Assembly: GCF_027595985.1 (NCBI RefSeq)
Contig: NC_073306.1
Location: 193,147,000-193,210,999 of the forward strand
Direction: 5' to 3'
Length of the DNA stretch: 64,000 nucleotides
Source: Sorex araneus
Taxonomy: Eukaryota > Chordata > Mammalia > Eulipotyphla > Soricidae
How positions within the stretch are numbered: the stretch's first letter is position 1; each line of letters begins with the position of its first letter. This document shows positions 12,901-21,057 of this stretch, piece after piece. The notes beneath the pieces were generated by a model that was not told the origin of the DNA, searched no databases, and saw nothing but the letters and a program-made list of their open reading frames with translations. The translations under genes were made by a program, and so were the position numbers.

Positions 12901-15900
12901 ATACACACATATTTATTTTCAATGATGCATGTCTGAAAATTATACAAGGCTATAATGCAATGCTACTTCAAATAATTTAAATATATAAAAGAAAAATCTT
13001 GAATAAATTTGCACTTACAGAAATTTGATGAACTGAGAATTGATATAGTCCTTGTATATACTAGAGTTTTGAAATGCATCATATATCTGTTAAGAGAAAG
13101 AAACATAAAAGCCATGATTTATATTTCATTGTAATTTATAATAAAATTAATAAGAAAAAACAAACTTACTTTATTTTCAATATCTCTACTCAGTTCTGTA
13201 CCGGCTTGTGAAGTTGCAGTTTCACAACTAATATTGTATCTGACTCCAGTAATGTGGAATTCTCCTTGGTAATAGTAAATCTTTCCTATGAAGTTAAAAA
13301 AAAAAGCAAAGAATTTTGATTTTTTAACAACTAAACTTTTTAAACATTAGACAAGGCATATTAAAAATAGGATCTTTTATTGTCTAGATGAGCTTCTTGA
13401 ATCATTTCTGAAGCCCCGTTGCTTTCTTGAAACTGCTTCTTGAGTTCTTTGTTGTGACTTCTATTTTCCTTCCACACACTGTATAATTGAGGTATGTCCC
13501 AAGTTTCACATTCTTATTCTTTCATATTTCCAAATGAAAATCATTTCAATTGATATACTAAGTCACTATGAGTTAAAACTGAATATGGTTAGAAATAGTT
13601 TTTCAAAAACAAAAACAATGAAAAATAAATAAATAGTTTTTCTAAATAATATAAATACTCTTAAAATAGAAACTAATATGGAATGGCAACCATTTTTTTG
13701 GTTAAGCAATTGACCATGTATGTATTTTGCAAGCAATTACATCTTTAATATACCTTTAAAAAGCAGTATGATTTCTGAGTAGTGTTAATAGGCTTTTAAA
13801 AATATAATTAATCTCCTAATTTGCTGGCACCCGGGTCTGCCTCAAGCCAGGCAAGTGCCTTATCTGCTCTCTTATCTCTATCACCCATGATGAATTTTTA
13901 ATGAGACTCAGAAAGGAAAGGTGGAAATGTACAAAATGGGGTTTTTGTCCTTAGATATGGCAGAGAGGAAACTGTAAGCATCCCCTACTGAAGTTTTTAA
14001 TTGGAGTGGCTGAGAAGAAATAAGACGAGAAAGATGAGAAAGAAAGAAAAACTGGAACTTTCACTAAATCAGACAAAAGTTACGTACACTGTATTCTATA
14101 TGCCAAAAACAGTAACAAGTCTCACAATGGAGACATTATTGGTGCCCGCTCCAGCAAATCAATGAGCAACGGGATGACAGTGACAATTACAGTGACTGTA
14201 TTGTACAGGGTAAATACAGTTCAGACTCCTAAAAAATAAGATTCATAAAGCTGTGGTGAAGTAGAATAATACACTTTAAAGCGAGATCTTGTCTGGTGCT
14301 CTATTATCCCACTTCAAACCCTGTGATCACTTGAGGAGGTCAGAGAGATAATACAGCAGGCAGGGGGGTTAGCTTCCAACAGCTGACCAGGGGTTCATAT
14401 GGTCACCCCTATGATCCCCTGCCCGGAGTGATCCCTGAATGTAGAACCAGGGGGAAGTCCTGAGCACTGCTGAGTGTGGCCCCAAAACATAAACAAAGAA
14501 GCAGTCACTTGATCTGTGAAAGACAGCGGTAGGTAAACCTTGCAATTTGTAGCTCAAATGGTCATTGTGAGGACCACGTAAAATAACAAATGTCAAATTT
14601 CCTAAAACATTAAATGGTTACATGAACTTAAGAGTTTAATTTTTTCTGAAAGAAACCAGTTGGATGACAAAATTTTCTGAGTGTCATATCGTTAATGCTA
14701 TCATCTGCTTATTGTTTATGTTACAGTTGCTGATGTCTGGATGCCCTTATTCTACACTGAGGGCCTTTCTTGCCATTTTTTTGCCACTCCTTGCCTCTTT
14801 TAAACTCAGGCAAATGAAAAATACCCCATTAAAAATATTAGCTGCCTCTCAAGCTCACCTCCTTTTTGGAACGGGAAACCTGCAATTTTGTTCCCTGGGC
14901 TCAACCCGTAGGACCAGATAACAAAACAACCACTGCATCACTGCTAGACAAGCCCCAATGCTAGATGTTAGGTTAATCCTGTCCACAGATGTACTCTTTG
15001 AAAGTCATGCAGCATCTTCATAGATAATGGTAAGAACATGAGTCTGAATGATTTGTCTAACCCCTTGACTTGAAGTGGGGCGTGGGGGGGGGAAGCTGCT
15101 TTCACATTTTAGTTGAAGGACCACAGCTGTAGTTCAGGAGGTCGGGTGTTTGCCTTGCATACAGTCCACATGGGTTTGTTCCCTGGCACCCCATTTTGGT
15201 CCTCCAGCCCACCAAGAGTAATCCTTGAATACAAGAGTAAACCATCAGCACTGTAGAGTGTGGCCCAATTTTTTAATAAAAATTAGTTCAGTTGTATGAT
15301 TTGCACTGGGTCCTGAGTATGAGCCTACTAAATGGAAAAATATTCTATAGCAGTTCTAATAAACATTTGAAAAGTAAGATAAAGGTTTCCATAAACTCAA
15401 CCATTCAGCCATTCTTGATTATTTGATTAGATGGGCACATATAGATTATCCCATGCTACTTATGGGCTATACCTTAACCAATAATTCCACAATTGAGCCA
15501 AGAACAGTAGTGCTCTAGGCAGTTAAAATTTTATTTACTAAAGTAAAAAATTGAACTATAAACCTACTGCCTGAAAACTTTTATTGCAACAAGTATTTAG
15601 CATTGAATTATTGAGTATTTCAGTCATTCCAAGATTCTCATAGTTGATATAATAATCTGCACAGTAGATCAAGGAGATATCTGATAAGTTACTTTTTAAT
15701 AAAGTTTATGTCAAGAGGAAATGTTTAAACTAATATATAGATATGAAATAGTTTTCCTTGAATAAATGCAAAGTGTTGTTTCTCATCACTTTAAAAATAA
15801 AATTTTAAAGGAAATGTAGTATGAAAGTAGAAATTGAAAAGGGTACTGACCAACAGCAAGAAAATGGACAAGTAGACCAATGGTTACTCCCAAGATAGCG

Positions 15901-18900
15901 GCCACTCCAAGAAAAATAAGAACCGTGCTCCATACTGGCCAGGATCCTCTTGGGGAAGTAAAGTGAGGTCTGTAAACAGGGGAAAAAGGTTCAAATCAGA
16001 AAGACCTTATAAGTTTACTTGACTCTCCTTCAACATATAAAGCATGATTCATCATTTGTCGTTAGTCTCTTAGATTTAAAAAAAAAATTCTCAAATGCCT
16101 CAAGGAGTATAGACCATAAGCTATTTCTTCAGCAAAATAATATTGATTATACTATTTTTTAGTGAGCAAAGACATTCCCTATAACTAAATTATAATTTCC
16201 TCACTTTTGAGGAATAGATTGATTCTTCTTCATGTAAAACTTTGCAGCTATTCTGGCATGATAAATCTTAATCATATTATAATAACTCAATTGATAAATT
16301 TATTCTTACTACCATGATTCAAAAATTTATAACATCAACTCCAATTAGCCACACAGTCTATACACTTATTTCTTCCTAGATTAGATGTCCTATAACTACA
16401 CTGAGATAGCATTAACAGCTAAACCATTTAGCATAACAATAAACTAGGTTTTCTTCATTACAACATCATTTACAACCAATTTAGGTCGCTGCTATATAGT
16501 GAAGGATGTTAAAGAAAAATTTCAATTAATATTTTCCAAATTTTATATATATATCACTATCACTGTTATCCCGTTGCTCATCGATTTGCTCGAGCGGGCA
16601 CCAGTAACGTCTCCAAGTGAGACTTGTTACTGTTTCTGGCATATCAAATATGCCACAGGTAGCCTGCCAGGCTCTGCCATGCGGGCGAGATACTCTCAGT
16701 AGCTTGCCAGGCTCTCCGAGAGGGATGGAGGAATAGAACCCAGGTCAGCCGCGTGCAAGGCAAATGCCCACCACTGTGCTATCGCTCCAGCCCGAAAGAT
16801 GATGAACTATGCCTGGGCAGGGAGAAACTCAGGTGGAGGTCCAAGGTCCATAGTGGTCCAAATTTTATAGCAATAATACATTTTTTCATTGACAATTTTT
16901 TTTCTTTTCGGATCACATCCAGCAATGCTCAGGGGTTACTTCTGGCTCTGCACTCAGGAATTACCCCTCTCGGTGCTTGGGGGACCATATGGCATGCTGG
17001 GGGTTGAACCCAGGTCAGCTGCATGCAAGCAAACACCCTACCTGTTGTGCTATCGCTCTGGCCCCTCATTGACAATTTTAAATCATAGGCAGAGACAGGT
17101 ACATAAGGAACAGAGAAGTGCATCATTAGATAGATTCAATGGCTTACCATTTCAAGTTTCTCCTAGAACTTTGAAAACACAAAGATCCATGGAAAGGATG
17201 TCATTTTAAGATCTGTGAAGCTTTATGAACACTACTGAAATTTGCCAGCTCATAATTCACTTTGTATGATAAAGTACTTTATTCTAAAAATCTCTAAAGA
17301 CATCCCATTTTTAACCATTTCTAAGCAACAATTTTCATATTAGAAAACATGATTTCAGTTATGTTATGAAAAGCTATGACAGTGTTCTAGTGAATCATTA
17401 CAAGAAAAGCATGAAATATATTATAGCACAGTAGGTAGGGCATTTGCCTTGCACACAGCCGACCCAGGTTTGATTCCTCTACCCCTCTCAGAGAGCCCTG
17501 CAAGCTACTGAGAGTATCTTGCTGCATGGCAGAGTCTGGCAAGCTACCCGTGGTGTATTAGATATGCCAAAAACAGTAACAACAAGTCGCACAATGGAGA
17601 CATTACTGATACCCACCCAAACAAATCGATGAGCAACGGGATGACAGTGACAGTGATACAATGATAAAATTATTTTATAATTTCTGGCTATTTTTTGGTA
17701 ACATGCTTAAAATTTCACAGAGACTTTTGCAGAATCCTTAGACCTTAAAAGTAAAACCACATTCCATCATGCTAAGTGAAATGAGCCAGAAAGAGAGAGA
17801 CAGACATAGAAGAATTGCACTCATCTGCAGAATAAAAAACAACAGAATGGGAGACTAACACCCAAGAATAGTAGAAATAAGTACCAGGAGGTTTGCTCCA
17901 TGGCTTGGAAGCTGGTCTCACCTGCTGAGGGAAAAGGCAGCTCAGATAGAGAAGGGCACACCAACCAAAGTGTGATTGGAGGACTTGCTCGGGATGGGAG
18001 AGGCGTACTGAAAGCAGCTATAGATTGAACACGATGGTCACCCAATACCTCCATTGCAAAACACAACACCCAAAAGGAGAGAAAACAAAAAGCAATGCCC
18101 TGCCACAGAGGCGGAGTGGGGTGGGGGGGATGGGATGGGGGTGGAAGATATGCCGGCGTCATCGGTGGAGGAGAATGGGCACTGGTGGAGGGATTGGTAC
18201 TCCAGCATTGTATGACTGAAACACAAGCACGAAAATATGCAAATCTGTAGCTGTATCCTCATGGTGATTCATTAATAAAAAACTAATAAATAAAAATAAA
18301 ACAAAAGTAAAAAAATAAAACCACATTCCTTGAGAATACCCAGAAATAAAATATATATACTTAAATGGGAATATATAAATATATAAATATAATGTATAAA
18401 TACATATAATGTATAATATAATATATAATGCATAAATGTAGAAATACAGGGTGCTGGAGCGATAGCACAGCAGGTAGAGCGTTTGCCTTGCATGCGGCCA
18501 ACCCGGGTTCGATTCCCAGCATCCCATATAGTCCCCTGAGCACCGCCAGGAATAATTCCTGAGTGCAGAGCCAGGAGTAACCCCTGTGCATCATTGGGTG
18601 TGACCCAAAAAGCAAAAAAAAAAAAAGTAGAAATACAGAAACATGATATATTATATACATATATATGTATATACACCTATATCTGCACATGTGTATATAA
18701 TGGAAAGCATTTAATTTACTATATATGTACATACATATATTTTATATATGTATATATGCACACATTTATTTTATTTAAGCATATATATGCATATATATGT
18801 ATATATATATATAAACTTGCTTGGTTCTGAAAACTTAATCTCCCAAATAAAAGCTAATTTAGGACTGGAGAGCTCAAAAGTCTCAGTACAAGCATTGCCT

Positions 18901-19056
18901 GCAGGAGGCCCAAGTTCGATCCCAAGTACCACACGGTTCCCTGAGCACTGCCAGAAGCAACCCCTGAGTACAGAGCCTGCAGTAATGCCTGAGCACAACC
19001 ACATCTGGCCCAAGAAACAAAAAGCAAAATAAAATCAATGCCATTTACCTGTACAT
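738..19056 (-). CDS. TMPRSS11B: TMPRSS11B, transmembrane serine protease, 5' eight coding exons
   Basis: This is a type II transmembrane serine protease of the HAT/DESC group, expected at the surface of epithelial cells with its protease domain outside. Eight exons join in phase (19049-19056, 15851-15969, 13170-13285, 13019-13086, 7613-7773, 4925-4963, 2661-2835, 738-997) to give 315 codons plus one base. Order: short cytosolic N-terminus; membrane anchor about residues 17-42; SEA domain about 44-160; linker with CC; activation site K184-VVKG; catalytic His225 in TAAHC; catalytic Asp270 in DDIALV. The Ser exons are left of the window, roughly 100 residues. The peptide MYR...[13 protein letters not shown] matches my memory of mammalian TMPRSS11B better than other cluster members. 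Sequons NIS, NSS, NGS and NST are visible. No stop or frameshift was found. The paralogue TMPRSS11E lies 22 kb upstream on the same strand. Confidence 0.93.
1337..1437 (+). mobile_element. old SINE, form A, sense
   Basis: A diverged head (AGATAGCACAAGGCATAAGG, TTCAGTTCCCAGCACC) is followed by a shortened body ending GGAATTACTCCTGAGC. Confidence 0.6.
1476..2284. other. intron sequence, nothing recognised
   Basis: This is AT-rich intronic DNA between TMPRSS11B exons 7 and 8. I see no exon, recent repeat or extended motif in it. Confidence 0.5.
2285..2460 (+). mobile_element. MIR-like fragment
   Basis: The run TCTGGAACAAGTTGCAACC followed by TCTGAACCCTCGCTTCTGTG and a diverged tail resembles the MIR core (loss of Cys-tRNA-like head). 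It is an old copy and the assignment is tentative. Confidence 0.4.
2661..2835 (-). CDS. TMPRSS11B: TMPRSS11B coding exon 7 (activation site, catalytic His)
   Basis: The 175-bp exon has acceptor TTCCTTACAG and donor GTAAGTGT. It starts with the last two bases of a Cys codon and encodes [20 protein letters not shown], then [11 protein letters not shown] and LLTAAHCLQ. Lys184 is the expected cleavage residue, giving a mature N-terminus VVKG in place of the usual IVGG. His225 in AAHC is the catalytic base. The first Cys residues would tether the linker to the protease domain by a disulfide, as in the family. Confidence 0.95.
2912..3079 (-). mobile_element. SINE form A, antisense, with 14-bp TSD
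   Basis: A full-length antisense copy runs from CTTTTTGGATCACACCC to GCTATCGCTCCGGCCCC. It is flanked by AAGAAATGTATTTT at 2898-2911 and 3080-3093. Confidence 0.93.
3191..3642 (+). mobile_element. L1 3'-end copy, 5' truncated, with TSD
   Basis: The copy begins within the L1 tail (CTCATTTGTGG) and ends in an A-rich AATGAAATAAAATAA tail. AAAAATGGTGCCCTA stands on both sides (ending 3190 and 3660), which marks the insertion. Confidence 0.88.
3940..4178 (-). mobile_element. SINE form B, antisense, with 14-bp TSD
   Basis: This is a full-length antisense long form (from GTCACTGTCATCCCATTG to GCTATTGCTCCAGCCC). ATTGTAGGTAATAC occurs at 3926-3939 and 4179-4192 as the target duplication. Confidence 0.93.
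4200..4920. other. intron sequence with faint old SINE trace
   Basis: The segment is AT-rich. About 4318-4400 (GACCACACTCAGAGG, GCAGACCATATG) may be a worn antisense SINE. Nothing else is recognised. Confidence 0.4.
4925..4963 (-). CDS. TMPRSS11B: TMPRSS11B coding exon 6 (39-bp linker exon)
   Basis: This microexon is too short for most ORF scans. Acceptor AATTTCAG and donor GTAAGTTG flank 39 bp that encode [12 protein letters not shown] plus split codons (Glu before, Cys after). It links the SEA domain to the protease propeptide and supplies the first Cys of the CC pair. It matches the 39-bp exon of TMPRSS11E at 48156-48194 in length, phase and position, which is the main reason for trusting it. 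Confidence 0.92.
5250..5920 (+). repeat. tandem repeat, period about 320 bp
   Basis: Units at 5250 and 5572 align along their whole length with few changes. A third begins at 5892 and diverges after about 45 bp. Shared marks are CCACGTGGCAGGAGCCATCT and CTGAGCGTGAAGC. Confidence 0.95.
6014..6039. repeat. perfect CG-rich hairpin
   Basis: CGCGCGGACG at 6014-6023 pairs perfectly with CGTCCGCGCG at 6030-6039 around a 6-base loop. It sits in the L1-derived element just after the tandem units and stands out against AT-rich surroundings. Confidence 0.9.
6750..6960 (-). mobile_element. SINE form A, antisense, with internal duplication
   Basis: A poly-T run leads into GCTTTTTGGAGTCACACCC and the copy ends CTCTCCGGCCCCC. 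GGGGATTGAACTC-like segments occur twice, so the head carries a short duplication. AAATACCCAA flanks both ends. Confidence 0.9.
6965..7612. other. intron sequence, nothing recognised
   Basis: Unique AT-rich intron DNA between a SINE and TMPRSS11B exon 5. No further exon or repeat was identified. Confidence 0.5.
7613..7773 (-). CDS. TMPRSS11B: TMPRSS11B coding exon 5 (SEA domain, C-terminal half)
   Basis: The 161-bp exon has acceptor TTGTTTCTAG and donor GTATTTCA. It encodes residues 105-157: [20 protein letters not shown] followed by [16 protein letters not shown] and [15 protein letters not shown]. The NGS is a possible glycosylation sequon. GSIV followed by QLELVF resembles the GSVVV strand of SEA domains that cleave themselves, although one residue is missing relative to that motif. 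It begins with one base and ends with one base of split codons. Confidence 0.93.
8098..8286 (+). mobile_element. SINE form A, sense
   Basis: The head GGGGCTGGAGTGATAGCACA runs to GTGACCCAAAAAGAAAAAAT. A second sense copy follows immediately. Confidence 0.9.
8287..8449 (+). mobile_element. SINE form A, sense, adjacent copy
   Basis: The copy reads GAGGCTGGATCAATAGCACA to GATGTGACCCAAAT. It abuts the A-rich tail of the previous SINE, so it probably inserted there. Confidence 0.9.
8475..8738 (-). mobile_element. SINE form B, long-insert variant, antisense
   Basis: The ends are ordinary form B (CACTGTCATCCTGTTG; GGTAGCTTGCTGGGCTCTC). Roughly 95 bp not found in the usual form lie between GTAATGTCTCTA and CGTTACTGTTTTCGG, including CAGCCCTGAGATTTTAGCAG. 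The same insert recurs at 38850-39049. The tRNA-like head is missing. Confidence 0.85.
8738..8852. repeat. (TA/TG)n microsatellite
   Basis: Alternating TATATG and TATATA steps continue for about 115 bp at the truncated end of the SINE. Confidence 0.95.
8862..9045 (-). mobile_element. possible GC-rich L1-type 5' segment, old copy
   Basis: ACATGGTGTGGTAATTATGG and GGGGCTTGGTCCCTTCGGG look like decayed versions of ACGTGGTGCGGCAATCTTGG and GGGCTGGGTCCCTTGGGAC in the element at 26281-27045. The match is by eye only. Confidence 0.4.
9112..9200 (-). mobile_element. old SINE fragment, antisense
   Basis: AGTGCTCAGGGGCACCACAT and GGGTTGAACCCAGGG keep the antisense SINE order. Confidence 0.5.
9205..9526. 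other. unassigned intron sequence
   Basis: This part is more GC-rich than its flanks and may belong to an old LTR or L1 copy. No motif settles it. Confidence 0.35.
9527..9771 (-). mobile_element. SINE form B, antisense
   Basis: The copy runs from repeated CACTGT units through GTCATCCCGTTACTCGTCG to CCGCTGTGCTATCG. It is full length with several changes. Confidence 0.92.
9880..10030 (+). mobile_element. possible LTR fragment
   Basis: AGCTTGACCCCAGC followed by TTAATAAACTCTGCTTTTGC resembles the polyadenylation region of an endogenous retroviral LTR. Ends and target duplication are not seen, so this is tentative. Confidence 0.35.
10610..10868 (+). mobile_element. SINE form B, sense, with 12-bp TSD
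   Basis: A complete sense copy from GGCTGGAGCGATAGCACAGC to ACAGTGCTACAGTGC. TATATTCAGCTG is present at 10598-10609 and 10869-10880. Confidence 0.95.
10896..11074 (-). mobile_element. old SINE form A, antisense
   Basis: GAGGACCACGCCTAATTGG, CCTGGCTCTGCACTCAGGGA and CTATCTCTCAGGCCCCA give the antisense order with many changes. Confidence 0.75.
11530..11728 (+). mobile_element. SINE form A, sense
   Basis: The copy runs from GGACCGGAGCGATAGCACAG to GTGACCCAAAGAGCAAAATA and an (AAATA)n tail. ATAAATAATGC occurs on both sides. Confidence 0.92.
12060..12480 (-). mobile_element. old L1 ORF2 fragment, antisense
   Basis: TATCTCACCAACAGTAGAC, CATTCTCTCCAACATTCATC and TTGAATTGTATTTCCCTAAG match the usual antisense look of the distal L1 ORF2 region. 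It is a relic with stops in all frames. Confidence 0.6.
12605..12742 (+). mobile_element. old SINE, sense
   Basis: GCATGCAGTTGACCTTGGTT and CACAGGGTGTGACCCCAAAC identify a worn sense copy. Confidence 0.65.
13019..13086 (-). CDS. TMPRSS11B: TMPRSS11B coding exon 4 (SEA domain)
   Basis: The 68-bp exon has acceptor TCTCTTAACAG and donor GTAAGTGC. It encodes [20 protein letters not shown] and KF plus two bases of the next codon. It is phase 0 at the start. NSS is a possible glycosylation sequon. The length is the same as the matching TMPRSS11E exon. Confidence 0.94.
13170..13285 (-). CDS. TMPRSS11B: TMPRSS11B coding exon 3 (SEA domain, N-terminal part)
   Basis: The 116-bp exon has acceptor TTAACTTCATAG and donor GTAAGTTT. 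It encodes [20 protein letters not shown] and then [18 protein letters not shown], directly after the membrane anchor. NIS is a possible sequon. The start of the SEA domain, YYYQGxFxI, is characteristic of this protease group. Confidence 0.94.
13300..14085. other. intron sequence with a short SINE relic
   Basis: Mostly unique intron DNA. About 13822-13889 (ACCCGGGTCTGCCTCAAGCC to CTCTTATCTCTATCACCC) is a short antisense SINE relic. Confidence 0.5.
14090..14207 (+). mobile_element. SINE form B, sense, 5' truncated
   Basis: Only the right-hand part remains, starting at TATTCTATATGCCAAAAACA and ending with ACAGTG units. Confidence 0.85.
14334..14500 (+). mobile_element. old SINE form A, sense
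   Basis: CAGAGAGATAATACAGCAGG, GAGTGATCCCTGAATG and GAGTGTGGCCCCAAAAC keep the sense order. Confidence 0.7.
14505..15110. other. intron sequence, nothing recognised
   Basis: Unique intronic DNA. A G-rich GTGGGGGGGG run near 15080 is the only notable local feature. Confidence 0.45.
15113..15288 (+). mobile_element. old SINE form A, sense
   Basis: CGGGTGTTTGCCTTGCATAC, GGCACCCCATTTTGGTCC and GAGTGTGGCCCAATTTT give the sense order. Confidence 0.75.
15290..15850. other. intron sequence, nothing recognised
   Basis: AT-rich intronic DNA downstream of the transmembrane exon of TMPRSS11B. Confidence 0.45.
15851..15969 (-). CDS. TMPRSS11B: TMPRSS11B coding exon 2 (membrane anchor)
   Basis: The 119-bp exon has acceptor CCTGTTTACAG and donor GTCAGTAC. 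It encodes residues 4-42, [20 protein letters not shown] then [19 protein letters not shown]. Roughly residues 17-42 are hydrophobic and form one membrane segment; Arg10 just before it fits a cytosolic N-terminus. It starts with the last base of Arg3 and ends with the first base of Gly43. Confidence 0.95.
15975..16550. other. intron 1 sequence, nothing recognised
   Basis: Unique AT-rich DNA upstream of the transmembrane exon. Confidence 0.45.
16553..16793 (-). mobile_element. SINE form B, antisense
   Basis: A full copy from CACTATCACTGTTATCCCG to GCTATCGCTCCAGCCC. Confidence 0.94.
16900..17066 (-). mobile_element. SINE form A, antisense, with 13-bp TSD
   Basis: The copy runs from CTTTTCGGATCACATCC to GCTATCGCTCTGGCCCC. 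CATTGACAATTTT lies at 16887-16899 and 17067-17079. Confidence 0.95.
17080..17415. other. intron 1 sequence, nothing recognised
   Basis: Unique AT-rich DNA between SINE copies. Confidence 0.45.
17418..17668 (+). mobile_element. SINE form B, sense, head slightly shortened
   Basis: It starts at TTATAGCACAGTAGGTAGGG, lacking GGGGCTGGAGCGA, and ends with GACAGTGACAGTGATACA. Confidence 0.9.
17766..18315 (+). mobile_element. L1 3'-end copy with 14-bp TSD
   Basis: It begins near the end of ORF2 (CATGCTAAGTGAAATGAGCC) and continues through the 3' UTR to GGTGATTCATTAATAAAAA. TAAAACCACATTCC at 17752-17765 and 18316-18329 is the target duplication. Confidence 0.92.
18350..18448. repeat. TA-rich low-complexity DNA
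   Basis: Interspersed TATAAATA, TATAATGTA and ATATA units. Confidence 0.8.
18450..18626 (+). mobile_element. SINE form A, sense, with 12-bp TSD
   Basis: The copy runs from GTGCTGGAGCGATAGCACAG to GTGACCCAAAAAGCAAAAAA. GTAGAAATACAG occurs before it and after its tail. Confidence 0.95.
18640..18815. repeat. TA/TATATG low-complexity DNA
   Basis: About 175 bp of TATATG, ACATATAT and TATATA steps. Confidence 0.85.
18862..19036 (+). mobile_element. old SINE form A beside TMPRSS11B exon 1
   Basis: GGACTGGAGAGCTCAAAAG, GTTCGATCCCAAGTACCACA and a tail AAACAAAAAGCAAAATAAAA identify it. The tail ends about 12 bp into intron 1, very close to the first splice donor. Confidence 0.8.
19049..19056 (-). 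CDS. TMPRSS11B: TMPRSS11B coding exon 1 (start codon)
   Basis: ATG at 19054-19056 is followed by TACAG and the donor GTAAATGG, so only Met, Tyr and two bases of Arg lie in this exon. The joined N-terminus MYR then P is the usual start of several HAT/DESC proteases. No other ATG occurs in the roughly 100 bp upstream on the minus strand. Confidence 0.88.
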
Positions 19057-19195
19057 AATATTCTGATCGTTGTGGTGCTGTCAGGGAACAGCGGTGGTGT
19101 GGTGATGGTGAGAATGACGGTTGTGACAGTAAAAGGGAAGACCTTCTGGTGTGGCTTTTTAAGGTGACGGATAGGTCACCGCTTTATGTGCTCCA
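19057..19195 (-). promoter_or_regulatory. probable TMPRSS11B 5' UTR and core promoter
   Basis: On the minus strand TTAAAAAG lies at 19155-19162, about 100 bp before the ATG, and CATAAAGC at 19181-19188. Either could act as a TATA-like element, giving a leader of about 70-100 bases. There is no CpG island, which fits a tissue-restricted gene. The start site is inferred. Confidence 0.4.
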
Positions 19196-19199
19196 TTCA

Positions 19200-19735
19200 G
19201 GGTTGGTTGGTTGGTTTTTATTGGCTGAGTGAAATGTAGAGAACAAACAAAATAAAACTCGTCTGACTAGTGTTAATGACTATCATATTTCTATGGTTTC
19301 CAGATAGTAGTCATCCAAGGAATGACAAATTTCCTGACTTGACTATTTAGAAAAAAAATAATAGCTAGTCTTGGATTGGTCGCCAACATGGTACACCCAA
19401 AACCAGCTTTGTCATAAATCCTGAGATAATCCTAAATGCATTTGACTAGTTTCACTCCTCATCAGTTGAAACCAGCTATAACAAGATAGATGCTGACAAA
19501 TGGTTTTTCATAAAGTATCAATTTTGGTGTACTAATATCACCATCACTACTATTTAAATAAAATTCTATTTCATTGTGGCCTATATGTGTATTTCCCTAA
19601 TGGTCTCTAACAATGATCACCATTTTTCAGATTTTGAAAGTATCTATGTAAAATAAGTTAGAAAGAGAAAGAAACATCATTTGATTTCACTCATGAGGTG
19701 ACAAAACAAATAGATATACTACATAAAAATAAACT
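19200..19735. other. upstream region of TMPRSS11B, nothing recognised
   Basis: It contains a short (GGTT)n run at about 19200-19217 and otherwise unique AT-rich DNA. Confidence 0.4.
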
Positions 19736-19739
19736 TTCA

Positions 19740-19920
19740 GGGGCTGGAGCAATAGCACAGCGGATAGGGCGTTTGCCTTGCACGCGGCCGACCCGGGTTC
19801 TAATCCCAGCATCCCATATGGTCCCCTGAGCACCGCCAGAGGTAATTCCTGAGTGAAGAGCCAGGAGTAACCCCTGTGCATCGCCAGGTGTGACCCAAAA
19901 ACCAAAAAAAATAAATAAAT
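19740..19920 (+). mobile_element. SINE form A, sense, with TSD
   Basis: The copy runs from GGGGCTGGAGCAATAGCACA to GTGACCCAAAAACCAAAAAA. AAAATAAACTTTCA flanks both ends. Confidence 0.95.
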
Positions 19921-19934
19921 AAAATAAACTTTCA

Positions 19935-20600
19935 AATTAGACATTAATGGCTAGCAGAAGGGACATGTGAGGAGGGTGGTTAAGTTGGGACAAAGAAGTT
20001 AAATTTATGGAGAAGAATAGACTTGAACATGTAATTGTGAAATTAATAATACAGTCACATGTTGAATTTCAAAGGTGCAAACTTGAAACTATATATGTTA
20101 TAATGTAACTTCAACAGAATAATAGAAATTATTTTTTAATTTAAAGAAAAAATAGTGGAGAATAAAAACACTATCAAATAGCACATAGGTCAAAGAAATA
20201 TCTCAGAAAAATTCAAGAAAGATTTTGAATTAAATGAACATGAAAACATGATATCAATATTTTTGAGATGCAATAAAAGCAGCAAAGAAACTTATAACAT
20301 TGAGTGGTTATATTATCAAAGTTCTATAAATAAGTCATTTAACTCTTCCCTTAGGAGACTGGGGGTGGGGAAGAGCAAAATATGTCCAAATTAAATGAAA
20401 GGAAAGAAATATATTTAAAGTAGAGATAAAAGACTATGGATGTAGCTAAGCAATAGAGTATGTTCCTTGAATATGTGAGATGCTGAGTTTGATCACCAGC
20501 ACGAAAGGAAAAAAAAAAATGAAAGAGGATGGGAGATAGTTCCATTATGAGGGATCATATGCCCAACCCCTTTTTGAGTCCTGAATCAAATGGTCCCATA
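19935..20600. other. intergenic sequence, little recognised
   Basis: Mostly AT-rich. About 20435-20520 (GCTAAGCAATAGAGTATG, GATCACCAGCACGAAAGG) may be an old tRNA-type SINE fragment. Confidence 0.35.
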
Positions 20601-20617
20601 AGAATTGCAGAGTGTAG

Positions 20618-20787
20618 GCTAGAGTGACAGCACAGCGGGTAGGGCATTTGCCTTGCATGCAGCCACCCTGGATTCAATGCCCAGCATCCCATATGGCCCC
20701 CAAGCACTGCCATGAGTAATTCCTGAGTGCAGAGCCAGGAGTAACCACTGTGCATCGCCAGGTGTGACCCAAAAACAAACAAACAAA
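20618..20787 (+). mobile_element. SINE form A, sense, with 15-bp TSD
   Basis: The copy runs from GCTAGAGTGACAGCACAGCG to GTGACCCAAAAACAAACAAA. AATTGCAGAGTGTAG occurs at 20603-20617 and 20788-20802. Confidence 0.95.
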
Positions 20788-20802
20788 AATTGCAGAGTGT
20801 AG

Positions 20803-21050
20803 CCATGGAGGCGCCCTTTATTGCCGATGTTGCCTTGGTGGTCCCAGTACCACACAGCTGGGGCAGCACTGCTTCCTCGGGCTAACACTCAACTGCCCAC
20901 CGACGTGGGGTGAGAGTCATTGGGAGTAACCCCCCTCTCCCCACCAGGTCCACTGAGCACAGTTTAGGAGATGTCCCTCCAATAAATGTTTTAAAAGAAA
21001 AGAATTAGAAAATACTAAAAACTAAAAATAAGAATTAGAGCAATCAATGA
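20803..21050. other. unassigned, moderately GC-rich
   Basis: The segment ends in CAATAAATGTTTTAAAAG and could be the tail of an old retroposon, but no family is recognised. Confidence 0.3.
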
Positions 21051-21057
21051 AGCTATC

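Noticed and set aside
18450..18540. tRNA gene
   Set aside because: The GATAGCACAGC and GGTTCGATTCC boxes belong to SINE heads; no cloverleaf with a mature acceptor stem is present.
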